Made by a program: the position numbers and the translations under genes
Assembly (NCBI GenBank): GCA_036784855.1
Contig: JAZDSV010000038.1
Span: 62,001-126,000 of the forward strand
From: Aphelidium insulamus
Lineage: Eukaryota > Aphelidiomycota > Aphelidea > Aphelidiaceae
DNA length: 64,000 nucleotides
Direction: 5' to 3'
Notes under the pieces: generated by a model
Databases searched by the model: none
Told to the model about the DNA's origin: nothing
What the model saw: the letters and a program-made list of their open reading frames with translations, nothing else
Shown: positions 34,369-44,204 of the stretch, piece by piece
How positions within the stretch are numbered: position 1 is the stretch's first letter
Layout: each line of letters opens with the position of its first letter

Positions 34369-36313
34369 ATGCAGCTGCAACACCGCGAGTACCGCGCCGC
34401 CCAACATCGCCAGAATGTCATGGATGCTCTACCAGCAGATGCCATAGTCGTCCTGGCCGGTATGTCCTTCTCATAATATATATGTCTGCGTATGCCTGAC
34501 TCAATGGTTAGGTGAGCGCGTGCACACCCGCCCCGGCACAGACGTGGAGTTGCCCTTCCGGCAGTCGTCCGACTTTTTGTACGCTAGCGCACTTACGGCA
34601 CACTGCTGCTTATCTAATACACCTTGACGCGCAGCTATCTCACCGGCATTGACACGCTGCCCGACTGCGCTGTGGTGCTGGACGTGGCCGCGCGACACAC
34701 CCACCTGTTTGTCTCGCAGCTGTCGGCCGAGGACCGCGTCTGGATGGATAATGGAGTGCCGGGTGATAGCTTGCCGAGTGCTGACGACTTTTCCGTGGAC
34801 AGCATGCACGTGTGGAGATGGCGTGCAAACATGTACGCTTATCTCTATGTAGCCATGCCATCGGTGACTTGGTGGCGGTTGTTCGGGGCTTGATGATGGG
34901 TGGCGGCGGCGGCGGCGGTTCACGGCGTACCACTGTCTACACTCTGGCCACGTCGTCGCTATCTCCGGAGCGCTTGGCGGAGTTGGGCAACGATATCGTT
35001 GTCAATGTGGATGAGTTGCCCAAGGCGTTGGCCACTGCCCGCATCATCAAGGACGAGGTGGAAATTGAGTGGATGCGCCGGGCAAACGATTTCAGTTCGC
35101 GTGTATGTGACTTGGAATATTGTACTACATACTTGGAATATTTTACTTATGTATTTATATAATACAAATTGCAGGCCCACTTTGATGTCATGAAAGCTGC
35201 GGCTGCCGGGGCCATGCTGAAGCACGGCACGAGTGAACGGCTTTTGCAGGCCGTGTGGTACGGCCAGGTCATGAAAAATGGGCAAGGTTTTCTATTTGTC
35301 CATTGAATGTAATATGCGTATTAATTCCAAGTTTTTTAGCTGTACCGGCCAGGCATACTTGCCCATCATTGCTTATGGGAGAAATGCCGCCGTGTTGCAC
35401 TACGGCCGAAACAGTGCCGACATTCCCGGTCATGGTGATTCTTTTCTCCTTGTAGACGCTGGCAAGTTCATGTTGATTGTTGTTTGTTCTTCATTTGAAC
35501 TACCAAGGTGGCGAATACAATTGTTATGCGGCCGACATCACACGGACATATCCCGTTGGCGGCAAGTTTACGGCAGATCAGCGCGCCATCTATCAGATCG
35601 TGCTCGATGCACAAAAGGCCGTCATCGGTCGTATTCGAGCTGGTGTGCAGTGGGAGGAGCTACATCGGCTGGCCACCCGCATAATATGTGAAGGGTGTGC
35701 AATTATAATCGGCTTCAATAGCTAACAATTGACAATTCAGACTGGTCCAGGTCGGGCTGCTGAAGCTGCACAATGGCCATGAACAGTGCAGCATAGACGA
35801 GCTGTGCTGGAAAAAGTTTGCTCCGCAACTATTCTTCCCCCACGGCCTTGGTCACTTAATTGGGTTTGTATTCTGTATTCTGTATTCCTGATGCACATTT
35901 TTCTATTCTCAATTCACATACATACTACAGGCTGGATGTGCACGATGTTGGCGGGTATCCAGATGGAGTGACGAGAATCGACGAGCCTGGTAGTCGGTAT
36001 CTGAGACTGCGCCGCACACTTGAAAAGGGTTTGTCGGTAGCATATGTACATTTGCCAAACTATACATAGGAGCTGATATCTAACAGGCTTCGTGGTGACA
36101 GTGGAGCCGGGACTCTACTTCATTGAACCATTGCTATTCCCTGCTACGCCCAGTGCGGCACACAGTCACGTGGACATGGACATGGTTAAGCGGTTCATGC
36201 CACTCGGCGGTGTGCGCATTGAGGACTGTGTGGTGGTGGAAGCTGAGAGCTGCCTCAACCTCACCACCGTCGTCAAAGAGATTGCCGACATTGAGCAGGC
36301 AATGCGCCGCTGA
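34369..36313 (+). CDS. PEPD: Xaa-Pro dipeptidase (prolidase), 10 exons
   Basis: Exons 34369-34459, 34512-34578, 34635-34811, 34853-35102, 35175-35281, 35340-35461, 35508-35694, 35741-35863, 35931-36028, 36087-36313; 482 residues, the normal length. Introns 5 and 6 have GC donors (gcaagg, gcaagt). The M24 metallopeptidase fold is complete: [27 protein letters not shown], the metal-binding Asp pair in LLVDAG and [27 protein letters not shown] (His), TVEPGLYF (Glu) and [10 protein letters not shown] (Glu). It cleaves dipeptides with C-terminal Pro/Hyp in the cytosol using Mn(II). Confidence 0.96.
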
Positions 36314-36653
36314 TCATTGCTGACAAATACATACTTACGTGATACTTACATCATAGTATTGCAACACTGTTCCTTAAATACATTAGAGGGTTAGCGAGGA
36401 ACCCCGCAAACCCTCGATCACGATTTAGGGTTTGTGGAGACGACAACGAGTTAAATATTTGGCTGAGCATTTTCGCACACATTTAATTTGTTTGGCGTGT
36501 CACGCAAATTTAATGTGCGCAGTGAGTCGACGCGGTGTGCGAGTGAGTTAACGCGGCGTGTAACAAATTCAAATAAATGTGCGCAAAGCATTTTTGCCTA
36601 AATATTTACACAGACTTCCATCATACATATTACCCATTAAGCTCAATACTGCA
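36314..36653. repeat. Intergenic hairpin and short direct repeats
   Basis: A GAGGGTT/AACCCTC inverted repeat with inner GCG/CGC pairing spans 36386-36415. A 19-bp direct repeat, AGTGAGTnnACGCGGnGTG, occurs at 36521-36539 and 36542-36560. It separates the prolidase stop from the FG-GAP gene start. Role unknown. Confidence 0.5.
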
Positions 36654-39183
36654 ATGATACAACAAGGAATACGGCAGAGAGCGGCCACGACCACCACGGC
36701 TGCACTGGCTGTACTCTGGCTGTGGGCGCAATGCGTGGGCGGACTGGTGCAGCAGCCTCCCGCCACCGATCCCGTATGTCACAGTGACAAGGGTGCCATG
36801 TTTGGCTATAGTGTGGCGCTGTCGGAACCCGTCTCCGCAGACTCACTGGGCTTGGCTACTGTCGATGGCGCCGATGCCTCGGTAAATCAGAGTGGCGTGG
36901 CTGGCCTGGACGTCACCTGGATGGCGGTGGGCAAGCCATGGGACTGTTCAGTGTACTTGTATGTGGCTGTGGCGCAGCAGGCGGCCCCGGCAAGCGGCTC
37001 CACCAATGGCAGCACCACCACCACAGCCACGGCACCCCAATGGCAGCCGGCGGGTATGGTGGCCGATACCAAAAACGGCACATGGCCTCGCCAGGGTCTC
37101 TCACTGTTTGGCTACTCGGTGTCGCTGAGTGTCGACGGGAGCCACCTGGCTGTCGGCATACCCGGCCGCACCACCGTGCCCACCGCGAAACCCGGCCAGC
37201 GTCTGGAGGACCACCAGTACAGCGGCAGCGTGCGCGTGTACGAGCGCCGAGACACTGGCTGGCGTGATAACAATCGGGGTCCCGCCAGCCAGTGGACACT
37301 GGTGGAGGAGGTGTGGAATCCAAACACGGCGCCCGACGATGACGGCGGCATGTGGGACAAATTCGGTGCCAAGGTGCACCTGCAGAGCGGAATGCAGCCC
37401 GCGGTGCTGATGCCCGGTGCCTCCGTCAGTAATGCATCGGCCACTTCGGTGGAGCCGCTGATGCTGTTTGTTGGGACAAGCGGGGGCTGGGACGGCGCGT
37501 CGGTAAAGTTCCGCCAGGCCGGTCCCGATTCGCCGCAGTGGCCCATCGGTCCCACCACGCAGGTGTCGCGCTGTGGTGTCTACATCTATCGGCTCTCTGG
37601 TGCGTGCGTGTTGTGCCCTCTGCGTAAATTTTCCCGAGACTTACAACCATCTGTGGCAGGCAGCGGCGATACCGCCAGCGCCGAGTACTTGCAGTTTGTC
37701 AGGCAGCGTTCGACGATGCCACTCGGGACCCTTGGCACCGAGTTTAGCGTGCTGCCCATCTACACGGCGGTGGGCGGTGCGGCATCGGCGTGGACACTGG
37801 CGCTGCTGGTACGCGATGCTCTGCGCCCGTCCATCGCAGACAGCGCCGACTTTTCCGAGTGCTTGGAGTCAGAATGCGACACCTCGTTCCTCACATTTGC
37901 CGATGTGCAAACGGGCCGCCAGGTGCAGGTGAACGCTACCGGAGTGGTCATTGAGTACGTGTACTCTGCGGCGGATGACGCCTTCAAACAGTCGGGAACG
38001 GTTTTGTCGGTCGCCTCCTTTGCCACTACTGGCAATCCTCTCAGTGCTGGCGGCGGCGGCTGGGAGCACACTGACTGGTTTGGCGCCGGTATTGGCGTTG
38101 GCTGGGACTACAAGTTTGGGCGTTATGTCGCGGCGGTTGGCGCGCCTCGGTCCAGTGCAGGGGCGTACACTTTTTACCGCCCGCACGACATTCCCGCGGC
38201 GTTGGAGGGTCTTCCTTACGGTGAGTGTGATTTCACTGGTTACTTACAGCACAAGCTTATCAACATTTGTGCATTCAAAGACGATTTCCCGGTGCTGGTG
38301 TCGCCTGTTCAAGAGCCTTGGCAGCCCGGACAGTTTGTCACGAATGGTCACGCCGACAAAAGGTCATTTTTCGGCCATCGGATCGCAGTGTCGGCAGATG
38401 CGCGGTTCATGCTGATTGCTGACACGGCTGGCGGTACCCTGAACAATGGCCGGGGAGCCGTGCAGCTCTACTGGCGGCGCACTGACTCGGAACAGCTGTC
38501 CCCGAGCGAGTACGCCCGAGTTCCCCTGGGTCCTCTCACTGGGTAGTATTGTTTGTTGTATATTATATCCTATTATTACTGGTCATTTACGGAACTTTTC
38601 TAGCACGGACCGGTCTGTGCCGTACCACTACGAGATGATGGCACAGCTGGTGCAAGATGACGGCGATTCCCTGGCTGCTAATCTGAGCTCGCTCCCCTTT
38701 GAGCAGGACCATTTCGGCGTGGGCATGGCCATGAATCGGCGCTGGGCTGCGGTGTCTGCCCCACTGAAACAATGCGTCTACACCTACATCGTGCCCATGT
38801 CGGTCAGTGTTCCCGCAATTCGCCCGACACGGCCGCCCACCACCACCTACACCATAGTGCCGCAGCCCACGCCGGATTCGGGACTGGCGCGCAAACAGTC
38901 ACCCGACTCAGGGATGCCCGGCTGGCAGATCGCCATGATCGCTGCCATCGTCGCCATATTGCTGGTAGCGCCCATCACCTGGAAACTGGTGCAGCGCCGA
39001 CACAAACAACTGGTGCTACGGGCACTGGTGCAAGATGGTCATGCTGCCGTGCTGTCCGATGGTGCCGGTGGAAGTCCAGCAACTGGTCAGCCGCCAATGA
39101 AACAGCTGCAGTCGGCCGAGTCGTCCGAGGGACTAACTGCCACCTCCACCGAGCACCTCGCGCCGCAATCGTCGCGCCTATAA
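36654..39183 (+). CDS. Integrin-alpha-like FG-GAP repeat type I membrane protein (4 exons)
   Basis: Exons 36654-37599, 37660-38220, 38281-38542, 38604-39183; 782 residues. Signal peptide at residues 1-33 of the product. FG-GAP type beta-propeller repeats across the ectodomain: GAMFGYSVALS, LSLFGYSVSLSVDG with VGIPG, DKFGAKVHL, FGRYVAAVGAPRSSAGAYTF, SFFGHRIAVSADARF with NGRGAVQLY, DHFGVGMAMNRRWAAVSAP. A Pro/Thr stalk precedes one transmembrane helix (IAMIAAIVAILLVAPITW) and a ~60-residue cytosolic tail starting KLVQRRHKQ. This is the architecture of integrin alpha chains, but a GFFKR motif is not obvious, so it may be a different FG-GAP receptor. Introns 1 and 2 are each 60 nt and open, so unspliced reading would hide them. 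Confidence 0.85.
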
Positions 39184-39199
39184 TTCAATGAAATACAAT

Positions 39200-41979
39200 T
39201 TATATACGTATCAAATCTAAAAGTACGGATGCTTGCTGTAAGTTTGCAAAATAGGTGAACAACGCTCGGACCGCGGTTTTATCCCCAACTTTATTACAAA
39301 GAAGAAGCTTGTACTTTGAAAGAAGCCACTGTTTGAGTTCAGCGCCAACCTATCGAAACTCGTAAAAGATCTGGCCAGCGGCAAACACATCCTTTGTCTG
39401 CGCGGCTGGCAGCTTTTCGTCATTATTCCAATAGTTGATCTGTGCCATTAGTTCTGGCGCAACATATTGCGAAGGTTTGGCGCAATGGGCACCGAGCGGG
39501 GCGAGCAGCCGCTGATTGCTCAAGAATACCCGTGACATGGAAAAGTTGGCCAGCACGCAAATGTAGCGACCACTTGGGTCGGCGCCGACACAAATGTTTG
39601 CCGGACTCAGATCAGCATGCACTACCCCATTGTTGTGTAGCATCTGCACACCGCACGCTATGTCGAGTGCGAATTGAATTAGGAACCATTTCGTATTGCA
39701 GTGTGCTCCATGCAGCCAGTCCAGCAAAGTCCCATACTGCAAGCGCTGAAGGACAATTGTCCATGGACTGCTTGACCAGCCCAACAGCTCAACTTGGAAC
39801 GGCGATCTCCACTTGCGACACATGTCTAAAACGCTGAGCTCATGCTCGAATGCGTCTACTGCTGCCCGGCTTTCCACCAAGTTGGTCTTGACATGCACTA
39901 CATTGCCGTAAACAGACAATGCACGAATAAGCGGCATGGCCTCACGCAGTTCATAGTGGTCCGTGCGGATGAATGTATCCCCAGTGCAAAAATCGATCAT
40001 TTCAGTGACGTGCATGGATTGCCGCGGCATGGAGTAACCGTTATAGTCTGGCATGATGCAGCGCATTTGCAGTGGTTTCCAGCTTGCCGATGGTTCCAAC
40101 AGTATTACTCGACCGAATAATGGATCTCTGTGTCATCATTGGGACATGTTCGATTTTTGGTTTGCTGACACACTTGCCCGGGTCCGCACAGCAAAACATG
40201 ATTACCGTTAACATCGCCAGTAAAATTATCAGTGACGCGAACAAAATGAGCCTCTGCGTTGACTGCGCCATTGAAACATCAGTTGATACAGACTAAATCT
40301 GAAGTAGCCATGGTGCTCGACGATGCCGCCACAGCTGTTGAAGAGCTGCTTGTCAGTAGAAATGACGTTTTCATGGACGATAATTCTGCTCTAGATATGT
40401 TCACAGACTTTTTGACGACGTTCGTTCACTGGACGTTGTTGTGGAAGTGGGAGGTTGAAAGGGTAGATTACCAGCATTCGTAAATGAAAAATCCATCTCC
40501 CACATGTCTGCGAGATTGCCACCGGCTGTATACCCGCCAAATAGCAACAATGTGGTATTGTACTTTGTAACAACCCCAGAAGAATAGCGTCGGCCAGGAA
40601 TGGAATTTGAAAACGATGTGAAGCCAATTGTAGCCAATCCACGACCACATGTTACTTGATATATCGTAAAGCCACACTTCGTTAATATCCGCGGAAAAGG
40701 AAGTGGTCCCTCCAAACATTACGAGATAGTTTGTGCCAGACAAGTACCAAAAATTTGCCGTTGAACGGGAGGAGGGCGATGATGAGGACGAGAATATTCC
40801 TGGCGTAGCTCCTTTTTGGGTCGGAGATATTCCAAGCACTCCATTAAGCCACGTCCAGAGTCCCGTGTAAATGTTCAATGACCAAAGCAAGTTTGACCGC
40901 GCTTTGTAGATTTAGTACAACAATGTCTTGTGTACATTACACGTAAGGCTTACCATTGTTATAAAAACCGCGAAAACGTAAATTGTCCCATTTGGCAGCA
41001 TTGTCATGCCGAATAGATAAACGGATCCAATTTCGTTTCCGTTACCTGGAACTGCTTTCGTGCCAAAGGCTGTGGCAATATTGCTTGAATTTATTCGACC
41101 GTATAGCCAACTCCACGAATTAGAAGAGATATTGAAACGCCAGACGTCATTTAAGTCTCCTGTTCAGGTCAACGAAAGCAACTGGGAACAACGAGAGTCT
41201 TTACCAACGACGGTCGAGCCAGTCGTCTCTCCATTGCCGCCAAACAGATAAATAGCGCTAGTTCCCGGATGTTCCACGAAGCCAAAAGCCTTCGTTTCAT
41301 AGGAAATATTCCACTACTTTCGCTGCCTTGATTAGGGACTACTGCATTAGCGCCCCCGCCGAGCCAGGCCCAGTAGCCATTTGTTGGGTTATAGCTCCAC
41401 ATATCGTTGTAGATAACTGCATTTGTTACAGGCTGCAAGATATATATACCAAGTGGATTGCCTCCAATGTTATACATTCCGCCAAAGAGATACAGCTTCT
41501 GGTTCAAGCCACTGATGAGGCAGCCGCCCTGACGCAAGGCGCCCGGAAATGTGGTCGAAGTTTCCACACCGACGGTCCCGTATGTTGGGGTGGATAGAGG
41601 GTTTTCCGGAAGTAGGGTCCATTCTCGCGTCGTAACGCTATAACGCCAAAAGTCTTTTAACGGACCAGGTCCGCCTGTATGGTAATGTTTGCAACAATCA
41701 CAATGTACACAATCGGTGCGTACTGCCAGCGTAACCAAGTCCGCCGTAAATGTATACTTGGTAGTTGAAGCCACCAGAGGTGATAGCTAAACAGTGCGCA
41801 TTTCTAGACCCGGGATACGCCTGAACAGCTGGCACACCCACGCCGGCCGCTTGTCGTGGGACATTAAGCGCAGTTGTACCGGACGTAAAGGTGAACGTGG
41901 AGTTGATGTACTGGCTCTGGGTTACAGACGGAGCGCAGAGAGCCATCGACGCGACAGAGAGCGCCACAAGAACTAACAT
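39200..41979 (-). pseudogene. Kelch-ectodomain transmembrane kinase, decayed
   Basis: Signal peptide (MLVLVALSVASMALC) at 41979, then Kelch repeats (VYIYGGLGYAGS, LYLFGGMYN, NDMWSYNPTNGYWAWLGG, IYLFGGNGETTG, NDVWRFNISSNSWSWLYG, NEVWLYDISSNMWSWIG, LLLFGGYTAGGNLADMWEMD). A Ser/Thr stalk, a transmembrane helix (LILFASLIILLAMLTVIMF) and a kinase domain follow (ALDIACGVQMLHNNGVVHADLSPANICV, VLANFSMSRVF, APE-like VAPEL). Three introns are recognisable (starting near 41723, 41215 and 40945). Frameshifts occur near 41295, 40970, 40630, 40260-40390 and 40100, and a TAG at 39350-39352 ends the kinase before the C-lobe is complete. HADLSPAN and ANFS replace HRDL and DFG, so the kinase was probably inactive before decay. 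Confidence 0.75.
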
Positions 41980-42273
41980 CTTGTAACGCAGGAAAGGATA
42001 TATGAATAGATTTAGACAATGACTCCACCTATTAGTCTGTGCACTAATTTTGGTGCAGCGGACAAAGGCTGCACAGTGAGTAACGATGTAGTTGTGCATT
42101 AATTACTTCAGTTCAATATTTGATGTTCATGCAAGAGAGTACCCGCACCGATTGAGATAGTGTACAGTTTCACGACATCGACCGTAACAACTGGATATTG
42201 TGAAGACACGTGCATTGAATGTATGCATAGCCGTCACGTGTAGAAAATCGCTGCAGAGATGTATTCACTTAAA
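41980..42273. other. Short intergenic region
   Basis: Lies between the Kelch-kinase start and the FERM-protein stop, both on the minus strand. No gene or repeat recognised. Confidence 0.3.
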
Positions 42274-44014
42274 TTACTTGACGGGCTTTCGCACTTCTTT
42301 CATGGCCTTCAGGTACTCGGACGGGTCCTCCTTGTCATCGTGCACGATCATTGTTGTTTCGGGCCGGGCATCAGTGCTGATGCGCTTACTATTTCCACTG
42401 GTGGCCGGAGGTGTACCCTGCAGATGACCGGCACTCGTGGGCGTGGTCGGTGAGGCAGGCGAGGACGACTGCTTGCTGCCGGCATCAACGGGAGACCCGT
42501 CACTGGTCATGGTGGCGGATTTAAACACTTCGCCCATGGTGATGATGGACGGGGGCTGTGACTGTTTGCGCTCCCGGGCCGCCAGAGTTGCGCCACCCCT
42601 GATCGTCGACCCGTTGCTTCCCTCTTTGTGGTGCCGGACAGTGTTTCCAGCGGCACCACCGCTTGCAGCTAGGCGTGCAGCGTGCCGTTCCTGCTTCTCA
42701 ATGTTGTAGATGGCGCGCGAGGCCAACGAGTCAATCAGGTGTGACTGCGGCGTGATCAGCGTGGAGCCCATCTTCTTTGGGGGCGGCTGGTCGGCCGGAC
42801 CCCGAGGTGGAGTGTACTCGATAGTGATGGAGTCTGGTGTGCACTCCCACTCGATGCCCTGGAAGTTGCCGTGCCACGACGCCTTATGCTTGTCCTCGTC
42901 GACAATTGTCAGACCCTCGGCATTGACCGCTACCCACAAATGATCCGTGCGCAGTTCAAAGTAGCCAGAGGGCGGGATGTTCTTGCAGGCGGGAAAGAAT
43001 GTGGAGCCATACACGGGCCAGTTCCGAACGTGGTCCAGGAACTCGGCATACGGCTGCAGGTCCCGACGCCCAGCCAGCTTGGACCAGAAGTTGCAGATGC
43101 GCTGCTCCCACTCGATGGTGCGTCCGCGCGGCAAAAAATACTTGGGGATCAGCGCGTTCAGGCTCTGTGCCAGGAACGATGTCCCGGGCCCGTGTTTGGA
43201 CGGCGAGTAGTCCCCGTGCAGGATGTGCGTCTGGAAGGCCGCCAGCTCGGCCGCCTCGTCCACCGACTGCCACAAAGTTAATATATATTTATATATATAT
43301 ATATATATATATATCCATGTCTATATGTACCCATTATACAATTTGAACTTACAGCTAGGGGATATCGACCGGCCATGACGGCGCTACGAGCCTCTCCATA
43401 GAGCAGTTTTATGGCGGCAGGATCCGTCAGACGCGTCTCCATCTGGCGCGTGACCATCGCCTCCCGTTTGAACACCAGCTTGTATGTGGCGGCGACAGGG
43501 TGATTGTCAGAGTTTTGTGCGTGCGTGTATTTCTCCACCCATCGTGGCCACTTTTTCACCATGTCAAACACCTCCATCTTTGGTCGGATCTGCAACTCTG
43601 CATGGAAATGCGCACGTGGTAAGTGAAAGTCTATACTGGACAACCACACAGCACAATGAACTCACCCAGATCGGGGATGGCAATCCACAGACTAAACAGA
43701 GCGACTGATTCCGGCTGCAGACTCAACTTGGAGGCAATCATCTCGCACACCTGTCTCGCCGTCGGACTGGCGTTATCCTAATACTACGTGTTAATCTCAA
43801 TTATGTCAGCTAGCGTCAAACGACCACTCACCTTGAAGAAGAGAACGCGTTCTCGATCGTCAAACAGTCGGATTCGGACCAGAGTTCCGTCCACAGTGTC
43901 GGCTATCGGTTTGCCATTCGCGTCCTTCTTTGGCACTAAGCTGATGTTGGGCTGTGCCGACATCATGTTCTCTGTCCGGCCATTCTGCGCCGACTGTCTG
44001 TCCAATGTTGACAT
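42274..44014 (-). CDS. KRIT1/FRMD8-like FERM-domain protein (4 exons)
   Basis: Exons 44014-43832, 43777-43666, 43597-43353, 43266-42274; 510 residues. A ubiquitin-like F1 lobe (GTLVRIRLFDDRERVLFF), an acyl-CoA-binding-like F2 lobe (DPAAIKLLYGEARSAVMAGRYPL, LAAFQTHILHGDYSPSKH) and a PH/PTB-like F3 lobe (WPVYGSTFFPA, YFELRTDHLWVAVNAEGL) are in canonical order. The C-terminal ~150 residues are low complexity. The run LFSLWIA, then IKLLYGEAR, then WPVYG with an inserted hydrophobic strand most resembles the FERM of KRIT1. KRIT1's N-terminal Nudix and ankyrin regions are absent. Probable role: membrane or Rap/receptor-linked scaffold (inference). An AT microsatellite sits in intron 3 (43285-43312). 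Confidence 0.78.
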
Positions 44015-44204
44015 TTTATGAATGGTAGAGTTTATTGAAGTGATAACAACCAAGAGTGACGCGCTCCTGGCAACGCCCAATCAGCTCCGTTTTAACCACC
44101 TACACCCGACTTTCCCTGGTTCAGGCATTTCTACGCGCCGCAATCACACATCCCAGGCATGTTTTAGCCTCGGACTACTAAATAATAGCCCGGTCAACTA
44201 TGAA
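44015..44204. promoter_or_regulatory. Divergent promoter with CCAAT box
   Basis: 190 bp between the FERM gene (minus) and the HRQ1 gene (plus). It holds CCCAATCAG at 44077-44085, a CCAAT box placed to serve one or both genes. Confidence 0.4.

Noticed and set aside
34624-34893. Separate small gene within prolidase
   Set aside because: The frame is exon 3 of PEPD read through its intron; the splice at 34812 restores the conserved continuation.
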